A DNA stretch of 64,000 nt, from contig JAWNZC010000337.1 in NCBI GenBank assembly GCA_035771165.1, positions 3,801,001 to 3,865,000 of the forward strand, read 5' to 3'. The notes under the pieces are model-generated. The model saw only the letters and a list, made by a program, of their open reading frames with translations. It ran no database searches and was not told the DNA's origin. Below, in pieces: positions 63,369-64,000 of this stretch. Position numbers and translations under genes: made by a program. The DNA comes from Paragorgia papillata (Eukaryota; Cnidaria; Anthozoa; Scleralcyonacea; Coralliidae). Numbering within the stretch: position 1 is the first letter of the stretch; each line of letters starts with the position of its first letter.

Positions 63369-64000
63369 CTGGGCCAAAAATATTAATACCTTGGGTTTGC
63401 TATTTCTTTTTATAAATTACCCAGGTATAACAATAATATAATATATTCTTTCCAAAACCAAATATCAATTATGTTCTAAAGCACATCTATTAATAAAAGC
63501 TAATTTTGAGCACATTACTAGGTTCTACCACCATGCTTGCTATCCCAAGATGCTAAGCATGCTGCAACTCAGGCCCATGCTACTCAAAAATTCAGTAAAA
63601 ATATTAGGGTTGGCATTTTTGTGGCCAAAACTAGGTAGTGTTGGGAAACCAGAAATCCATATTTTTTTTTGGCCCTAGAACAATTTCACTCATCAAAGAA
63701 AGCACCCTCAGACATCCTAGACAGCAATGGTCAATAGTGAATTAATGATTTGTTCATCACTAGTGTTGGATATGTCTTAAAAACATATCTTATTAATTTT
63801 CTCCACTCAAACAGGATTGACTGCCATATTTTTCTTTTGTCCAGCAAGATTCCTTCCTTCTAGGCTTCTACTTCTTCACTTGTGAAAAGAAGCTGCAACT
63901 GCACAAGCAATTTACCCACAAAATTTGGTTGTGATGAAGACTTTGCTTATAATTAACTTGATCAGCTTTTTCCACACTTTTGGCTGATCCAATTTAACCC
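63369..64000. other. Window end, nothing recognised
   Basis: Should lie within a KMT2A intron. No further exon could be supported. Confidence 0.4.

Overview
The window looks like intron-rich metazoan DNA, most likely from a cnidarian (coral or sea anemone). It is AT-rich and carries very many short inverted-repeat (MITE-like) elements, tRNA-headed and 5S-rRNA-headed SINEs and decayed non-LTR retrotransposons. Its main gene is a trithorax/MLL (KMT2A/B-type) histone H3K4 methyltransferase with the full animal domain set. The organism call is inference; the gene call rests on exons that could be translated and joined in phase.

Most of the window (13.1-63.4 kb, minus strand) is the KMT2A-like gene. 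I could place 33 exons with splice sites and matching reading phases, giving 6,101 coding bases, or 2,032 codons plus a stop. In transcript order (high to low coordinates) they encode a basic, acidic and Ser/Lys-rich region, a CXXC domain, PHD1-PHD2-PHD3, a split bromodomain, an HCF-1-binding DHSY motif, an extended PHD, FYRN, a single 2.36-kb exon of low-complexity linker, FYRC, a WDR5-binding Win motif on a 47-nt exon, and the SET and post-SET domains. The N-terminus (AT-hooks and menin-binding region in relatives) is not recognised and probably lies beyond 64 kb.

The left end (0.4-2.6 kb, plus strand) is the 3' part of a gene with EGF-like modules. Two 114-nt phase-1 EGF exons are followed by a probable last exon coding a lysine/glycine-rich basic tail. 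The two genes converge across about 10.5 kb of repeats (2.6-13.1 kb). This stretch includes a nearly identical 3.0-kb tandem duplication (6,001-9,012 and 9,013-12,017) whose breakpoint lies inside a MITE.

The introns are crowded with palindromic elements, often end-to-end or nested: four in a row at 15.86-17.78 kb, and nests at 15.06-15.64, 21.46-21.97, 46.43-46.94 and 55.45-56.34 kb. At 29.0-32.1 kb an inverted-repeat element contains a broken minus-strand reverse-transcriptase element, which itself contains a 5S-derived SINE. Two minisatellites (70-bp period at 48.0-49.4 kb and 41-bp period at 53.9-54.1 kb), several microsatellites and G-runs fill the rest. No prokaryotic, viral or CRISPR features were seen.
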